Made by a program: the position numbers and the translations under genes
Notes under the pieces: generated by a model
What the model was told of the DNA's origin: nothing
Database searches by the model: none
Seen by the model: only the letters and a program-made list of their open reading frames with translations
In this document: positions 43,327 to 52,224 of the stretch, piece after piece
Position numbering within the stretch: the first letter of the stretch is position 1
Layout: each line of letters opens with the position of its first letter
Source of the DNA: Lentihominibacter butyricus
GTDB lineage: Bacteria > Bacillota > Clostridia > Peptostreptococcales > Anaerovoracaceae
Length of the DNA stretch: 64,000 bases
Assembly (NCBI RefSeq): GCF_025567305.1
Contig: NZ_JAOQJP010000006.1
Span: 93,792 to 157,791 of the forward strand
Direction: 5' to 3'

Positions 43327-43386
43327 TAATCGGATAACAGTAAGGCGCGCTTTACAGTAGCGCATGATGTATAAAAGGGTGCATGG

Positions 43387-43421
43387 AAAACCGGTCCGCG
43401 GATAACTTGGGCCGGTTTTTC
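43387..43421 (+). terminator. Terminator behind the sortase-tail remnant
   Basis: AAAACCGGTCC and GGGCCGGTTTT form an 11-bp stem (one G-T pair) followed by a T run. Confidence 0.85.
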
Positions 43422-43464
43422 TATTGCATGCGTTCGGCAAGATAAGCGTAGTGAGCGGGGTCTG

Positions 43465-43730
43465 ATACCAAAAAGAAATTCACAACGCAGTTCTTTTGGT
43501 AAAATACACCACCATAGAGGCATCAACAGAGAGGGATAATACCAAAAATAAAAGCCGGCAACTGTGTTTTTAGCATTTTTTCTTGCATAAATCCCTGTTT
43601 TTCATTAATATTTTACCAAAAGTAATCATTTAAAATTGGAGCCTTAGTAAACGGCATTGCAGATCAAAGCGATTTTTATGTAAAATTGCTAAAACCACGT
43701 GGCAGGGAAGAGGATTTTGGTAATCGTGCG
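43465..43730 (+). repeat. 266-nt four-unit palindromic element, copy B
   Basis: Half sites ATACCAA at 43465 and 43539, TTACCAA at 43613 and TGCTAAAA at 43687 keep the 74-base period and, within one base, all the offsets of copy A at 21455-21720, including a final GGTAATCG. Unit 1 forms a strong stem, TACCAAAAAGAA with TTCTTTTGGTA. Sequence between the motifs is not conserved. It ends about 75 bases before an AraC-type gene. Confidence 0.8.
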
Positions 43731-43803
43731 CGACCCATCGCGACAGCCACGATCCGCCACGAACGACAGCAGCTCGCCGCACCCCACCGGCAAGGAGGAC
43801 GCC

Positions 43804-44739
43804 ATGAGTTTTGAAAATATAGTAAAAATAAAGAACACACCGCTGAGCATCAGCGTATATGCAGTCAAAGACAAGCCACTAAACATGCATGAAGCCGGGA
43901 CGCTCGAGATCATATTCTGCCTGACGGGCACGATAAAGTTCGCATACGCATATGAAGAATTCACGCTGAATGCCGGAGAATACGTGTCCGTCGACAGAGA
44001 CGCGTACTATCTTTACAGCGACGGATACAACATGTGCGTCTCATTTTATGTTGATTTAATGGCGTTTAAACAGAAATATCCCAATATAGAACATCAGCTG
44101 TTCGTATGTGAAGGCTGTTCCGAAACCACGACAAAGTATATGGCACCGTACCATGACCGCCTGCGCGGCAAGCTGATAACACTGCTGAAGATAGTCCTGG
44201 ACGGGAATCCGGCGGACAGCGCAGAGAGGACAACCGCGATCACGGAGTCGATAGTAGACTTGTTCATATTCCATTTCAACATCGTCATCTATCACTACGG
44301 CAGGAATGAGATGCCGAAGGACGTGCTCGAAAGAGTGCAGCAGATATATGCGTATCTCGGGACCCACTTTGAAAACAAGATAACGCTTGAGGAACTGGCG
44401 GCACATCTCGGACTCAGCAGCAGTTATCTGTCTGAATTCATGCGAACCTTTTCCATAGGCTTCAGGCGCATGCTGGCGTATATCAGGGCGAACAAATCCG
44501 AGTGGTATCTGATAAACACAGATCATACTATCGTTGAGATTTCAGAGCTCTGCGGGTTTTCAGACCCGCAGTACTACTACCGCGCATTCAAGGAATGGTA
44601 CAAGTCCACACCTAAACAGTTCAGGGAAAAATACGTGAAGCATCAGGCAGACAGTACGGTATACTACGAGCCCCATGTCGTCAGGAGCATAGTGGATGAT
44701 CTTCTTGTAAAGCACTATATCACCATGTTCGAAAACTGA
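43804..44739 (+). CDS. AraC-family transcriptional regulator with cupin-like N-terminus
   Basis: 311 residues. A cupin-like sensor domain (about 10-95, with TLEIIFCLTG and NAGEYVSVDRD) is followed by an AraC double helix-turn-helix at about 205-290 (ITLEELAAHLGLSSSYLSEF and IVEISELCGFSDPQYYYRAF). AAGGAGGA sets the start at 43804; upstream in-frame codons lie in the repeat flank. It precedes an APC permease, an amidohydrolase and DUF3237, which it may activate. Confidence 0.92.
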   Translation: MSFENIVKIKNTPLSISVYAVKDKPLNMHEAGTLEIIFCLTGTIKFAYAYEEFTLNAGEYVSVDRDAYYLYSDGYNMCVSFYVDLMAFKQKYPNIEHQLFVCEGCSETTTKYMAPYHDRLRGKLITLLKIVLDGNPADSAERTTAITESIVDLFIFHFNIVIYHYGRNEMPKDVLERVQQIYAYLGTHFENKITLEELAAHLGLSSSYLSEFMRTFSIGFRRMLAYIRANKSEWYLINTDHTIVEISELCGFSDPQYYYRAFKEWYKSTPKQFREKYVKHQADSTVYYEPHVVRSIVDDLLVKHYITMFEN

Positions 44740-44841
44740 TGCATGATGCAGGGGCTCAAATGGAAAATAAGCAGGCTTCCATATTGGAAACGTCATATCT
44801 GCCGCATTTTGCATGACATGCATAGCGAACAGGTGAGCAGT

Positions 44842-44880
44842 ATTGTTGTTTTCGTCAAAAAAAGACGAAAAACAACAACA
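44842..44880 (+). other. Inverted repeat in the leader of the permease gene
   Basis: TTGTTGTTTTCGTC pairs with GACGAAAAACAACAA around a run of seven A. There is no T run on the plus strand behind it. It could end the AraC transcript, bind a regulator, or act as a leader structure. Confidence 0.5.
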
Positions 44881-44992
44881 AAACAACATTGAAGAAAAAG
44901 AATTTTCTGAATATTATAAACGTGTAATGAGCACTGCGAAAAGAGTTCATTAGCGGAATCATTTTTATCAAATTATATTCAGGAGGTCTATC

Positions 44993-46354
44993 ATGAGTGA
45001 AAGAAATCAGAATGGCGAAGCGCAGCTGAAACGAAGTCTGACTTTGCCGCTTATAATCATGTTCGGGCTGTCATATCTGGCGCCCACAGTAGTATTCAAC
45101 TACTACGGACTGTTCACACCCAGCACGGGAGGCATGTATACACTGTCGATCTGTGCGACAGCAGTCGTAATGCTGTTCACGGCATACAGCTATACCCAGA
45201 TGGTAAAAGCTTATCCGTCAGCAGGTTCGGCCTACACGTACATAAGCAAATCCGTTCAGCCGCACGTGGGGTTCCTGTCAGGCTGGGCTATGCTCGTCGA
45301 CTATCTGCTGCTGCCGATGATCTGCTATCTGCTGCTGGGAGTTTACATCAATGAGTATTTCCCTATGATCCCTGTATGGGCGATCGTTATCGTCATCGCA
45401 GTGATCGGAATGATCATCAATATCGTCGGAATAAAGACCGCAAGCATCATAGAAACGATCTGCACATGTGCAGCGATCGGGTTCACGATCCTCTTCATCG
45501 CATGCATCGTGAGATACGTTACGAACGGAGGCGGATCCGGCACACTGTTCGATCCTACAGCATTCTACAATCCTGAGAATTTCCAGATAAAGGGCACGCT
45601 CGCCGCATCAGCAGTTCTCTGCGCATCATTCGTAGGTTTTGACGCTGTAACTACTCTTGCAGAAGAAGCAAAGGATCCGCAGAAGGTCATGGGCAAGGCT
45701 ATCATGGGAGTAGTTATCGGTGCAGGCGTCATTTTCGCCATCGTTGCATACTTCTCACAGATCGCATGGCCTGAAGCTTATGCGAACATCGAGGACCCTG
45801 ACACAGGAATATTCGAGCTGTTCCCTCACATCGGAATGAGCTGGCTCGGAACTGTATTCTTCATCGTTGATAACTGCGGAAGCTTCGTATGCGCACTCGC
45901 GGGAATGGGCGCGGTTTCACGTATCCTCTACGGAATGGGACGCGACAACATCCTGCCTAAGAAATTCTTCGGAAAAGTTTCTCCTAAGTTCCAGACTCCT
46001 GTGAACAACATCGTGCTGACTACACTGATCGCTCTGACAGCACTGTTCTACCAGGAAAACGTAATGGGCGCAGCATCGCTCGTATCGTTCGGAGCAGTAT
46101 GCGGATTCTTCATGGTAAACTTCTCCGTTATCGGACATTACATCATCAGAGGCAAAGAAAGAGGCGCAGGTGCGATGATCAGGCATCTCATCATCCCGGC
46201 ACTGGGAATGCTGAGCCTGCTGGTAGTATTCTACTTCATCGAGACCCCTGCGAAGATCCTGGGAGGCATCTGGCTCGGAGTAGGAATAATCTACCTGGCT
46301 GTAAAGACAAAAGGCTTCAGAGAGCTGCCGCCTGAAATGAAGATCGACGAATAA
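44993..46354 (+). CDS. APC-superfamily amino acid/amine permease
   Basis: 453 residues with about 12 membrane helices and the APC start block LTLPLIIMFGLSYLAPTVVF followed by YPSAGSAYTYISKSV. GFDAVTTLAEEAKDP is the conserved loop of the family. It takes up an amino acid or related amine; the substrate is not readable. AGGAGGTC precedes the ATG. The amidohydrolase gene follows 26 bases later, which suggests uptake and then hydrolysis of an N-acylated or cyclic compound. Confidence 0.9.
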   Translation: MSERNQNGEAQLKRSLTLPLIIMFGLSYLAPTVVFNYYGLFTPSTGGMYTLSICATAVVMLFTAYSYTQMVKAYPSAGSAYTYISKSVQPHVGFLSGWAMLVDYLLLPMICYLLLGVYINEYFPMIPVWAIVIVIAVIGMIINIVGIKTASIIETICTCAAIGFTILFIACIVRYVTNGGGSGTLFDPTAFYNPENFQIKGTLAASAVLCASFVGFDAVTTLAEEAKDPQKVMGKAIMGVVIGAGVIFAIVAYFSQIAWPEAYANIEDPDTGIFELFPHIGMSWLGTVFFIVDNCGSFVCALAGMGAVSRILYGMGRDNILPKKFFGKVSPKFQTPVNNIVLTTLIALTALFYQENVMGAASLVSFGAVCGFFMVNFSVIGHYIIRGKERGAGAMIRHLIIPALGMLSLLVVFYFIETPAKILGGIWLGVGIIYLAVKTKGFRELPPEMKIDE

Positions 46355-46379
46355 TGCGACATAGCGGAGGAAAACAGAA

Positions 46380-48056
46380 ATGACTACGATAATAAAAAAT
46401 GCCGATATATATACTTCCGATGAAAAAAATCCCAGAGCGAACTGCATAGTTTTCAGCGGGAAAAAAATAGATTTCGTCGGTGATGAGGCGGATCTGGATA
46501 TGGAAAAATATGCAGATGCCGATATCCATGACATCGGCGGAAAATGCCTGATGCCTGGTTTCATAGACAGCCATGTGCATCCCGGCTGGATCACCAAGAG
46601 TCTGTGGCACGTGAGACTGCCGTGGACAGAGGACGTCGATGAACTGCTGGCATTTGTGAAGAAGTTCGGAGAAGAACACCCGAAATCAGAATATCCGTTC
46701 ATATACTTCGAGTATTACCCTACATCCATGTTCGACGAGCACGGCCCGACAAAAGAGCTGCTGGACACAGCAATCAGCGACAGACCTGTGCTCTGCCAGG
46801 ATTTCGGCGAGCATCTCTGCTGGATAAACACGAAGATGCTGGAACTCCTTGGAGTGGATAAAAACACGCCCGACCCGGGGCCTCTCGAGACATTCGCAAG
46901 AGACGAAGACGGCAATCCGACAGGCTGGGTAAGGGAAATGGCATGGATGAAGTTTGCCGACAACATGTTCAGCGCTCTCGACTGGGCACCGCCGGAAACG
47001 ATAACGCCTGATACGATCAAAGAGTTCTTTGATTTCATGGAGGACAGCGGCATCACGGCGATGGCAGACGGATTCATAGAAAACGACGATCAGATCAGAT
47101 CCATATACGAGCTCGATAAAGCAGGAAGGCTCAACGCATACTACGACGGCATGGTGAGGTTCTGGAGCTATGAGGATCTGCCTGAAAAGATCGCAAAACT
47201 GAGAGAATATCAGAAACTTTACACGACAGACCACATAAAAGTCAACACGATGAAGCTGTTCCTCGACGGGACCAACGAAAGCGGCAACTCCGCATCTTTG
47301 CATGAGCACATCAACGATCCCGGCAACTACGGCGAGATCATGATGGAGACCGACGAGCTGACGAAGTGCTTCCTGCTCTGCAACAGGGAAGGCCTGGATC
47401 TGCACATCCACATGGTGGGAGACAGAGCGTTCAGGGTAGGCTGCGATGCTGTCGAAGCTGCAAAGGCGCAGGCTGCGGCAGCCGGAGAGCCATGGGTCTG
47501 CCAGCCGGTATTCGCGCACTGCGAGGTTGTCGATCCGTCGGATATGGGACGCCCGGCAGAGCTCGGCATAGACATCAACTGGTCGTGTCACTGGTCGGGA
47601 GGATATTTCGGCGAAGAAGCGATGAACTACTACACTGAGGAAAAGTGGAGAAGGATGTATCAGTTCAATCCGATGATCGAAAGCGGTGCGATGCTTGCAT
47701 TTTCAAGCGACGTTGTGACGGGCTACGAGATGCACAGAGCATATCCGTTCTTCGGTATCCAGGTCGCAGCGACAAGAGTCGATCCTGAGTTCCCGCTCGA
47801 TCCTGACAAGTACCCTGGATCAGTCAGACCTGACGAATCGGCGAAGCTGAGCCTGCCGGTGCTGTTCAAAGGCTACACGATAAACAGCGCAAAGCAGATC
47901 CACTGGGAGAAGATCATGGGATCACTTGAAAAAGGCAAGCTCGCGAACATGATCATCACAGACAAAGACATGTTCAAGACACCGCCAGGCGAGATAAAGG
48001 ACATCGTGACAGAAACCGTGATATTTGACGGAAAGGTCATCAAAGGTACGCTATGA
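46380..48056 (+). CDS. YtcJ-type metal-dependent amidohydrolase
   Basis: 558 residues. GFIDSHVHPG supplies the first metal-binding His pair; later blocks LHIHMVGDRAFRVG, VFAHCEVVDPSD and FSSDVVTGYEMH hold the other ligands of an amidohydrolase-3 enzyme. The N- and C-terminal strands (ADIYTSDEKNPRA and LEKGKLANMIITDKDMF) form the composite beta-sandwich. It hydrolyses an amide or related bond. GCGGAGG is upstream. The next gene overlaps by four bases. Confidence 0.92.
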   Translation: MTTIIKNADIYTSDEKNPRANCIVFSGKKIDFVGDEADLDMEKYADADIHDIGGKCLMPGFIDSHVHPGWITKSLWHVRLPWTEDVDELLAFVKKFGEEHPKSEYPFIYFEYYPTSMFDEHGPTKELLDTAISDRPVLCQDFGEHLCWINTKMLELLGVDKNTPDPGPLETFARDEDGNPTGWVREMAWMKFADNMFSALDWAPPETITPDTIKEFFDFMEDSGITAMADGFIENDDQIRSIYELDKAGRLNAYYDGMVRFWSYEDLPEKIAKLREYQKLYTTDHIKVNTMKLFLDGTNESGNSASLHEHINDPGNYGEIMMETDELTKCFLLCNREGLDLHIHMVGDRAFRVGCDAVEAAKAQAAAAGEPWVCQPVFAHCEVVDPSDMGRPAELGIDINWSCHWSGGYFGEEAMNYYTEEKWRRMYQFNPMIESGAMLAFSSDVVTGYEMHRAYPFFGIQVAATRVDPEFPLDPDKYPGSVRPDESAKLSLPVLFKGYTINSAKQIHWEKIMGSLEKGKLANMIITDKDMFKTPPGEIKDIVTETVIFDGKVIKGTL

Positions 48057-48502
48057 ATATGAAGAAGATATTCGATATAAAGATAGAGCAGTCGGATGAC
48101 ATAGAGCTCAAAGGTACCTCGGAGGGCGATCTGCTGGTGTCCGTCAACAGCGGAGGACAGTTTGCGGGAGAACGCCTGAGCGGCAGAGTAATGCCGGTCG
48201 GATGCAGCACATCATATTCGCCGGAAAGCGGCCTGAACAGGATATACGAATCCGTGCTGCTGGAGACGGACGACGGGGCGCACATCTTCATGAAGATAGA
48301 CGCGTATCTGCAGCTGCCGCAGGAGCTCGAAGACAGATTCCTCGCGGGTGAAGCGGTGCCGGCAGAGGAGTATTATTACAAAGGCTCGGTCTGCTTCAAT
48401 GCCGGAGACAGCCGCTGCAAATGGCTTGAGAACAGGGTCTTCATGTGCGACGGCATCATAGAAGACTGGAGCTCACTGCGTTTCGCGGTATATGAGGTGT
48501 AA
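48053..48502 (+). CDS. DUF3237-family protein
   Basis: 149 residues, a single beta-rich domain. GGQFAGERLSGRVMPVG and the later GSVCFNAGD block fit DUF3237, a family of small proteins often found with catabolic enzymes; function unknown. It starts within the amidohydrolase stop codon, so the two are translationally coupled. A terminator follows. Confidence 0.75.
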   Translation: MNMKKIFDIKIEQSDDIELKGTSEGDLLVSVNSGGQFAGERLSGRVMPVGCSTSYSPESGLNRIYESVLLETDDGAHIFMKIDAYLQLPQELEDRFLAGEAVPAEEYYYKGSVCFNAGDSRCKWLENRVFMCDGIIEDWSSLRFAVYEV

Positions 48503-48570
48503 AAGCCGGAGCCTGTGGAGGTCCGCAGGTCATGAAAAACAGAAACAGCACAACCAGTAATAAAAGCAGG

Positions 48571-48616
48571 AAGCTGCCGGAAAGATCATGAGAATGGTCA
48601 GCCGGCAGCTTTTTGT
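48571..48616 (+). terminator. Terminator of the permease-amidohydrolase-DUF3237 unit
   Basis: AAGCTGCCGG and CCGGCAGCTT form a 10-bp stem followed by a T run. Confidence 0.88.
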
Positions 48617-48732
48617 GTAAAATCCATGTAAAAAATATTAGATATAGAAAATTTTCTCAAAAACTACAAATATGAAAGCCGGTTTCATGGTACGATAGTA
48701 AATAAAAATGATGAAGTCAGTAAAGAGGAAAG

Positions 48733-50178
48733 ATGGATAAATACGGCAAACTAGTTTCAAATACGATGCTTCTGAGCATAGGCTCGTTTGGTTCGAAGCT
48801 GCTGGTTTTCTTCATGGTGAGATTCTATACAGGATACCTCACTCCGGCAGATTACGGAACGGCGGATCTGATAACGCAGACGGCGACGCTGCTGATACCG
48901 CTAGTGACGCTGGGGATCACGGAAAGCGTGTTCAGATTCGCAGTCAACGTGTCCTCCGGAAGCAGGCGGAGAGTTTTCTCGGCAGGCCTTTACATCATCA
49001 CAGGCGGATGCATGATAATGGTGATGTTCGCTCCGCTCATGGCTCATGTAAAGACGCTGGGTGCCTATACGGCGATGATATTCTGTTATGTGGCGGCTTC
49101 TTCGTATCACAGCCTCTGTGCACAGTACGTGCGCGCACTGCAGAAAGTAAGGCTTTACGCGGTTCAGGGACTCATCAACACGATGCTGGTGATCGTGCTG
49201 AACATACTGTTCCTTGCGGTTTTCGACATGGGGATACAGGGATACGTGATGTCAGTGATAATCGCAGACGTGGCGGTGACGGTCATACTGATATTCAGAG
49301 AAAAACTGTGGCGGCATCTGGTGGTCCGCACGGGAAACATCCTGGTCAAAAAGATGCTTCTGTACAGCGTGCCGCTGATCCCTACGACGATGTTCTGGTG
49401 GATCATGAGCGTTTCGGACAGATATATGATAAACTATTTCATAGGTGCGGCGGCGAACGGAATATATGCCGTGGCGTACAAGATACCGACGATACTGTCG
49501 ATACTCTCCGGAGTGTTCATGGAGGCGTGGAACATATCGGCGATCTCAGAGACACAGAGCGGCGAGTATGCGCACGGGCGGTTCTTTACAAAAGTATGGG
49601 GCTCGTTCATCTCAGTGATGTTCATCTCAGCGTCGTTCATAACGGCGGCATCACCGGTGCTGATAAGCCTGCTGGCGGACGAGGAGTACTACATCGCATG
49701 GCAGTACATGCCTGAGCTCGCGCTGGCGATAGTCTTCACGGCATTCTCGTCGTTTATGGGGAGCGTTTATGTCGTAAAGAAAAAGAGTGTGCTGTCGTTT
49801 GCGACGTCTGTTGCAGGCGCAGCAGTCAACATCGTGCTCAACCTGGTGCTGATACCGTCTCCGATGGGAGTATGGGGTGCGGCAACGGCAACGCTGGTGA
49901 GCTGTGCAGTAGTATTTGCAATAAGGGCTGCAGATGTGAGAAAATATATATCTATGGATATGCATACGGGAAGCATAATACTCAGTCTGCTGGTGGCAGG
50001 CGTACAGATCGTGCTCACACTGATGATCGCGGAAAGCACGCCGGTATACTGGCTGGCGCAGACTGTATCATTTGCCCTGATGATATTTATAAACAGGAAA
50101 ACGCTGAGACAGGGAATCGAAAAGTTCGCTGAATTATATGGAAAAAGAAAGTTAAGGTGTAAAAATAATGATAAATAA
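48733..50178 (+). CDS. Polysaccharide/lipid-linked oligosaccharide flippase (Wzx-like, MOP superfamily)
   Basis: 481 residues with about 14 hydrophobic segments. The N-terminal GSFGSKLLVFFMVRFYTGYL and PADYGTADLI are typical of Wzx-type flippases, and VSDRYMINYFIGAAANGIYAVAYKIP is the conserved central block. It would move an undecaprenyl-linked glycan across the membrane. It overlaps the DUF368 gene by 11 bases. No glycosyltransferases are in the window, so the cargo is unknown. Confidence 0.9.
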   Translation: MDKYGKLVSNTMLLSIGSFGSKLLVFFMVRFYTGYLTPADYGTADLITQTATLLIPLVTLGITESVFRFAVNVSSGSRRRVFSAGLYIITGGCMIMVMFAPLMAHVKTLGAYTAMIFCYVAASSYHSLCAQYVRALQKVRLYAVQGLINTMLVIVLNILFLAVFDMGIQGYVMSVIIADVAVTVILIFREKLWRHLVVRTGNILVKKMLLYSVPLIPTTMFWWIMSVSDRYMINYFIGAAANGIYAVAYKIPTILSILSGVFMEAWNISAISETQSGEYAHGRFFTKVWGSFISVMFISASFITAASPVLISLLADEEYYIAWQYMPELALAIVFTAFSSFMGSVYVVKKKSVLSFATSVAGAAVNIVLNLVLIPSPMGVWGAATATLVSCAVVFAIRAADVRKYISMDMHTGSIILSLLVAGVQIVLTLMIAESTPVYWLAQTVSFALMIFINRKTLRQGIEKFAELYGKRKLRCKNNDK

Positions 50179-51250
50179 TATGATAAACGGGTTCTGCATG
50201 GCCATTGCGGACAGTGTTCCGGGAGTATCCGGCGGAACTATAGCATATATAATGGGTTTTTATCAGAAACTGGTGGATTCGGTCCACGATCTGTTCGGAA
50301 AAGACAGGGAAAAGCGAAATGTTGCAGCCAGATATCTGATAAAGCTCGGCATCGGATGGGCTGTCGGATTTCTGTCTGCTATGCTGGTGCTGGCAGCCAT
50401 GTTCGCAAAAAACATATATTTCATGAGCTCTCTGTTCCTGGGACTCAGCATCGCGGCGCTGCCGTTCATAATCCATTCAGAGCGAAAAGTAATAGCAGGA
50501 AAATATCTCAATATCGTGTATACGTTCCTGGGCTTTGCGATCGTTGCAGGACTCACACTGCTTAAAAACAGCGGGCATATCGGACTGTCGGTGAATTTTC
50601 ATGATGCCGGCGCCGTGGATCTGATATATGTGTTCATCGCCGGTGTGATCGCTGTAACGGCGATGATACTTCCGGGGATCTCAGGGTCTACTATGCTGCT
50701 GATAATGGGAGTTTATCTGCAGGCTGTGGAGGGCATACATGAAGTGCTGACGCTGGATTTCTCTTCCCTGCCTTCGATGATATGCCTGGCGGCCGGTATA
50801 CTTTTCGGTATCATCTTCTCGATGAACCTGATAAGCAGAGCGTTCAAAAGGTTCAGATGCCAGATGGTATACCTGATAATCGGGCTGCTGATCGGATCGT
50901 TTGTTGCCATCGTATACGGACCTACGACGCTTCCGGAACCGCTTCCGGTCCTCGATATGTCGAACTTCAGTATCGCAGGGCTTGTGCTGGGAGCAGCCAT
51001 ACTGCTTGCATTTGAGATACTCACGGGTATGAAAAAGAAAAAAATGGAGCAGGGCGAGCAGCCTGTGCAGGAAGTGCAGAATACACAGAACGCCGGCGCA
51101 GAACAGTATGAGCAGAATGGGTATACAGGGAGTGGCCCTCAGAGCAGACGCGTCGAAAACGGTGAAAACGGTGTGCGCCGTGAACCGTTCGGGCGTGCCG
51201 GCTGCCCGGGACATACAGGTAAAGGCGCAGCGCGGGAGGAAGAACGATGA
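50168..51250 (+). CDS. DUF368 protein, undecaprenyl-phosphate translocase family
   Basis: 360 residues. About nine membrane segments in the first 285 residues carry the DUF368 blocks SVPGVSGGTIAYIMGFY and ILPGISGSTMLLIMG, an inverted pair. DUF368 proteins have been implicated in returning undecaprenyl phosphate to the cytoplasmic face. It overlaps the Wzx-like flippase gene, so export and carrier recycling are coupled. The last 75 or so residues are a hydrophilic low-complexity tail rich in Gln, Gly and Arg, which is unusual for the family. Confidence 0.87.
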   Translation: MINNMINGFCMAIADSVPGVSGGTIAYIMGFYQKLVDSVHDLFGKDREKRNVAARYLIKLGIGWAVGFLSAMLVLAAMFAKNIYFMSSLFLGLSIAALPFIIHSERKVIAGKYLNIVYTFLGFAIVAGLTLLKNSGHIGLSVNFHDAGAVDLIYVFIAGVIAVTAMILPGISGSTMLLIMGVYLQAVEGIHEVLTLDFSSLPSMICLAAGILFGIIFSMNLISRAFKRFRCQMVYLIIGLLIGSFVAIVYGPTTLPEPLPVLDMSNFSIAGLVLGAAILLAFEILTGMKKKKMEQGEQPVQEVQNTQNAGAEQYEQNGYTGSGPQSRRVENGENGVRREPFGRAGCPGHTGKGAAREEER

Positions 51251-52029
51251 ACGGGCTGAGGATCTATTCGCTGAGGAATGCGGGAGTATATGTCGAGGCC
51301 GGCGGCAAGGGAGCGATGGTCGACGGACTGAACAGGCCGACTTCACATTTTGACGGAGTCACTGATGATGATTTTGCATCCATGATGACAAAGAACAGTT
51401 TTATCGAGAACTGTTCTTTTCTGCTGTACACGCATGCTCACCTGGATCACTTCGATGTGGAGAAAAATATAAAGTACATATCAGAGAAAAAGCCCGAAGC
51501 TGTTTTCCTGCCGTTTTCGGAAGATGCCAGTTACAGGAGACTGAGCGAGTGCGCTGTGCAAAACGGCACAGAGCTGGTTTCTCCGGTGTTCGGTCGTGAT
51601 TCCGGCGGTATGGTAAAGTCTGGAGACGTCGCACTGAGATTTTTTGCGGCGGGACATACGGGAAGGCAGTTCGCGGATACGCCGCATTACTGTCTGCTGC
51701 TTGAGATCGGCGGATACAGTATATTCGTAAGCGGCGATGTGGATCATATGAGCAGTGGATGGCATCCTCCGGTACTTCGGAATCAGGTGGATATCGCATT
51801 CGTCAGTCCGTTTTTCATAAATCAGGAGATCGGCAGGGAATTCATAGCTGAGATGTCGCCTGAAAAACTGTTTGTATATCATCTTCCTCCGGAAGAGCTT
51901 GATGAATTCAGGATGCGAAAGCAGGCGGAGACAGATTTTATAAAATACCGCAGGCAGCTGGAAAAATACGGCGCAGAGCTTGTGAGCAGCCCCATGGAGC
52001 TGATATTTGAAGCGGAGAAGAGAAGTTAG
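51247..52029 (+). CDS. Metallo-beta-lactamase-fold hydrolase
   Basis: 260 residues. The motif THAHLDHFD supplies metal ligands, with further His/Asp in GHTGRQFADTPHY and VSGDVDHM, the order of the MBL fold. The variant HAHLDH lacks nothing essential. It overlaps DUF368 by four bases (ATGA). The substrate is unknown; the link with carrier recycling is only positional. Confidence 0.82.
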   Translation: MNGLRIYSLRNAGVYVEAGGKGAMVDGLNRPTSHFDGVTDDDFASMMTKNSFIENCSFLLYTHAHLDHFDVEKNIKYISEKKPEAVFLPFSEDASYRRLSECAVQNGTELVSPVFGRDSGGMVKSGDVALRFFAAGHTGRQFADTPHYCLLLEIGGYSIFVSGDVDHMSSGWHPPVLRNQVDIAFVSPFFINQEIGREFIAEMSPEKLFVYHLPPEELDEFRMRKQAETDFIKYRRQLEKYGAELVSSPMELIFEAEKRS

Positions 52030-52224
52030 ATAAAAAGTGCAATGTGTGATTTTATGCAGAGCTTATATCTTATGCAAAACTGCAGGCTTTCGGCCCTTGA
52101 TCGTTTATGGGTGCCAGCCTGTGTTTTTTTGCATTTTTGACGGAACATACGTTTGCAATGTTGAACTTGTGTTCGTGCGGTGATAAAATAAAAAGACCTA
52201 AAAAATATGTCATGGAGGCGTGGA

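Noticed and set aside
44842..44880. Intrinsic terminator for the AraC gene
   Set aside because: The stem is convincing, but no T run follows on the plus strand, so it is listed only as an inverted repeat.
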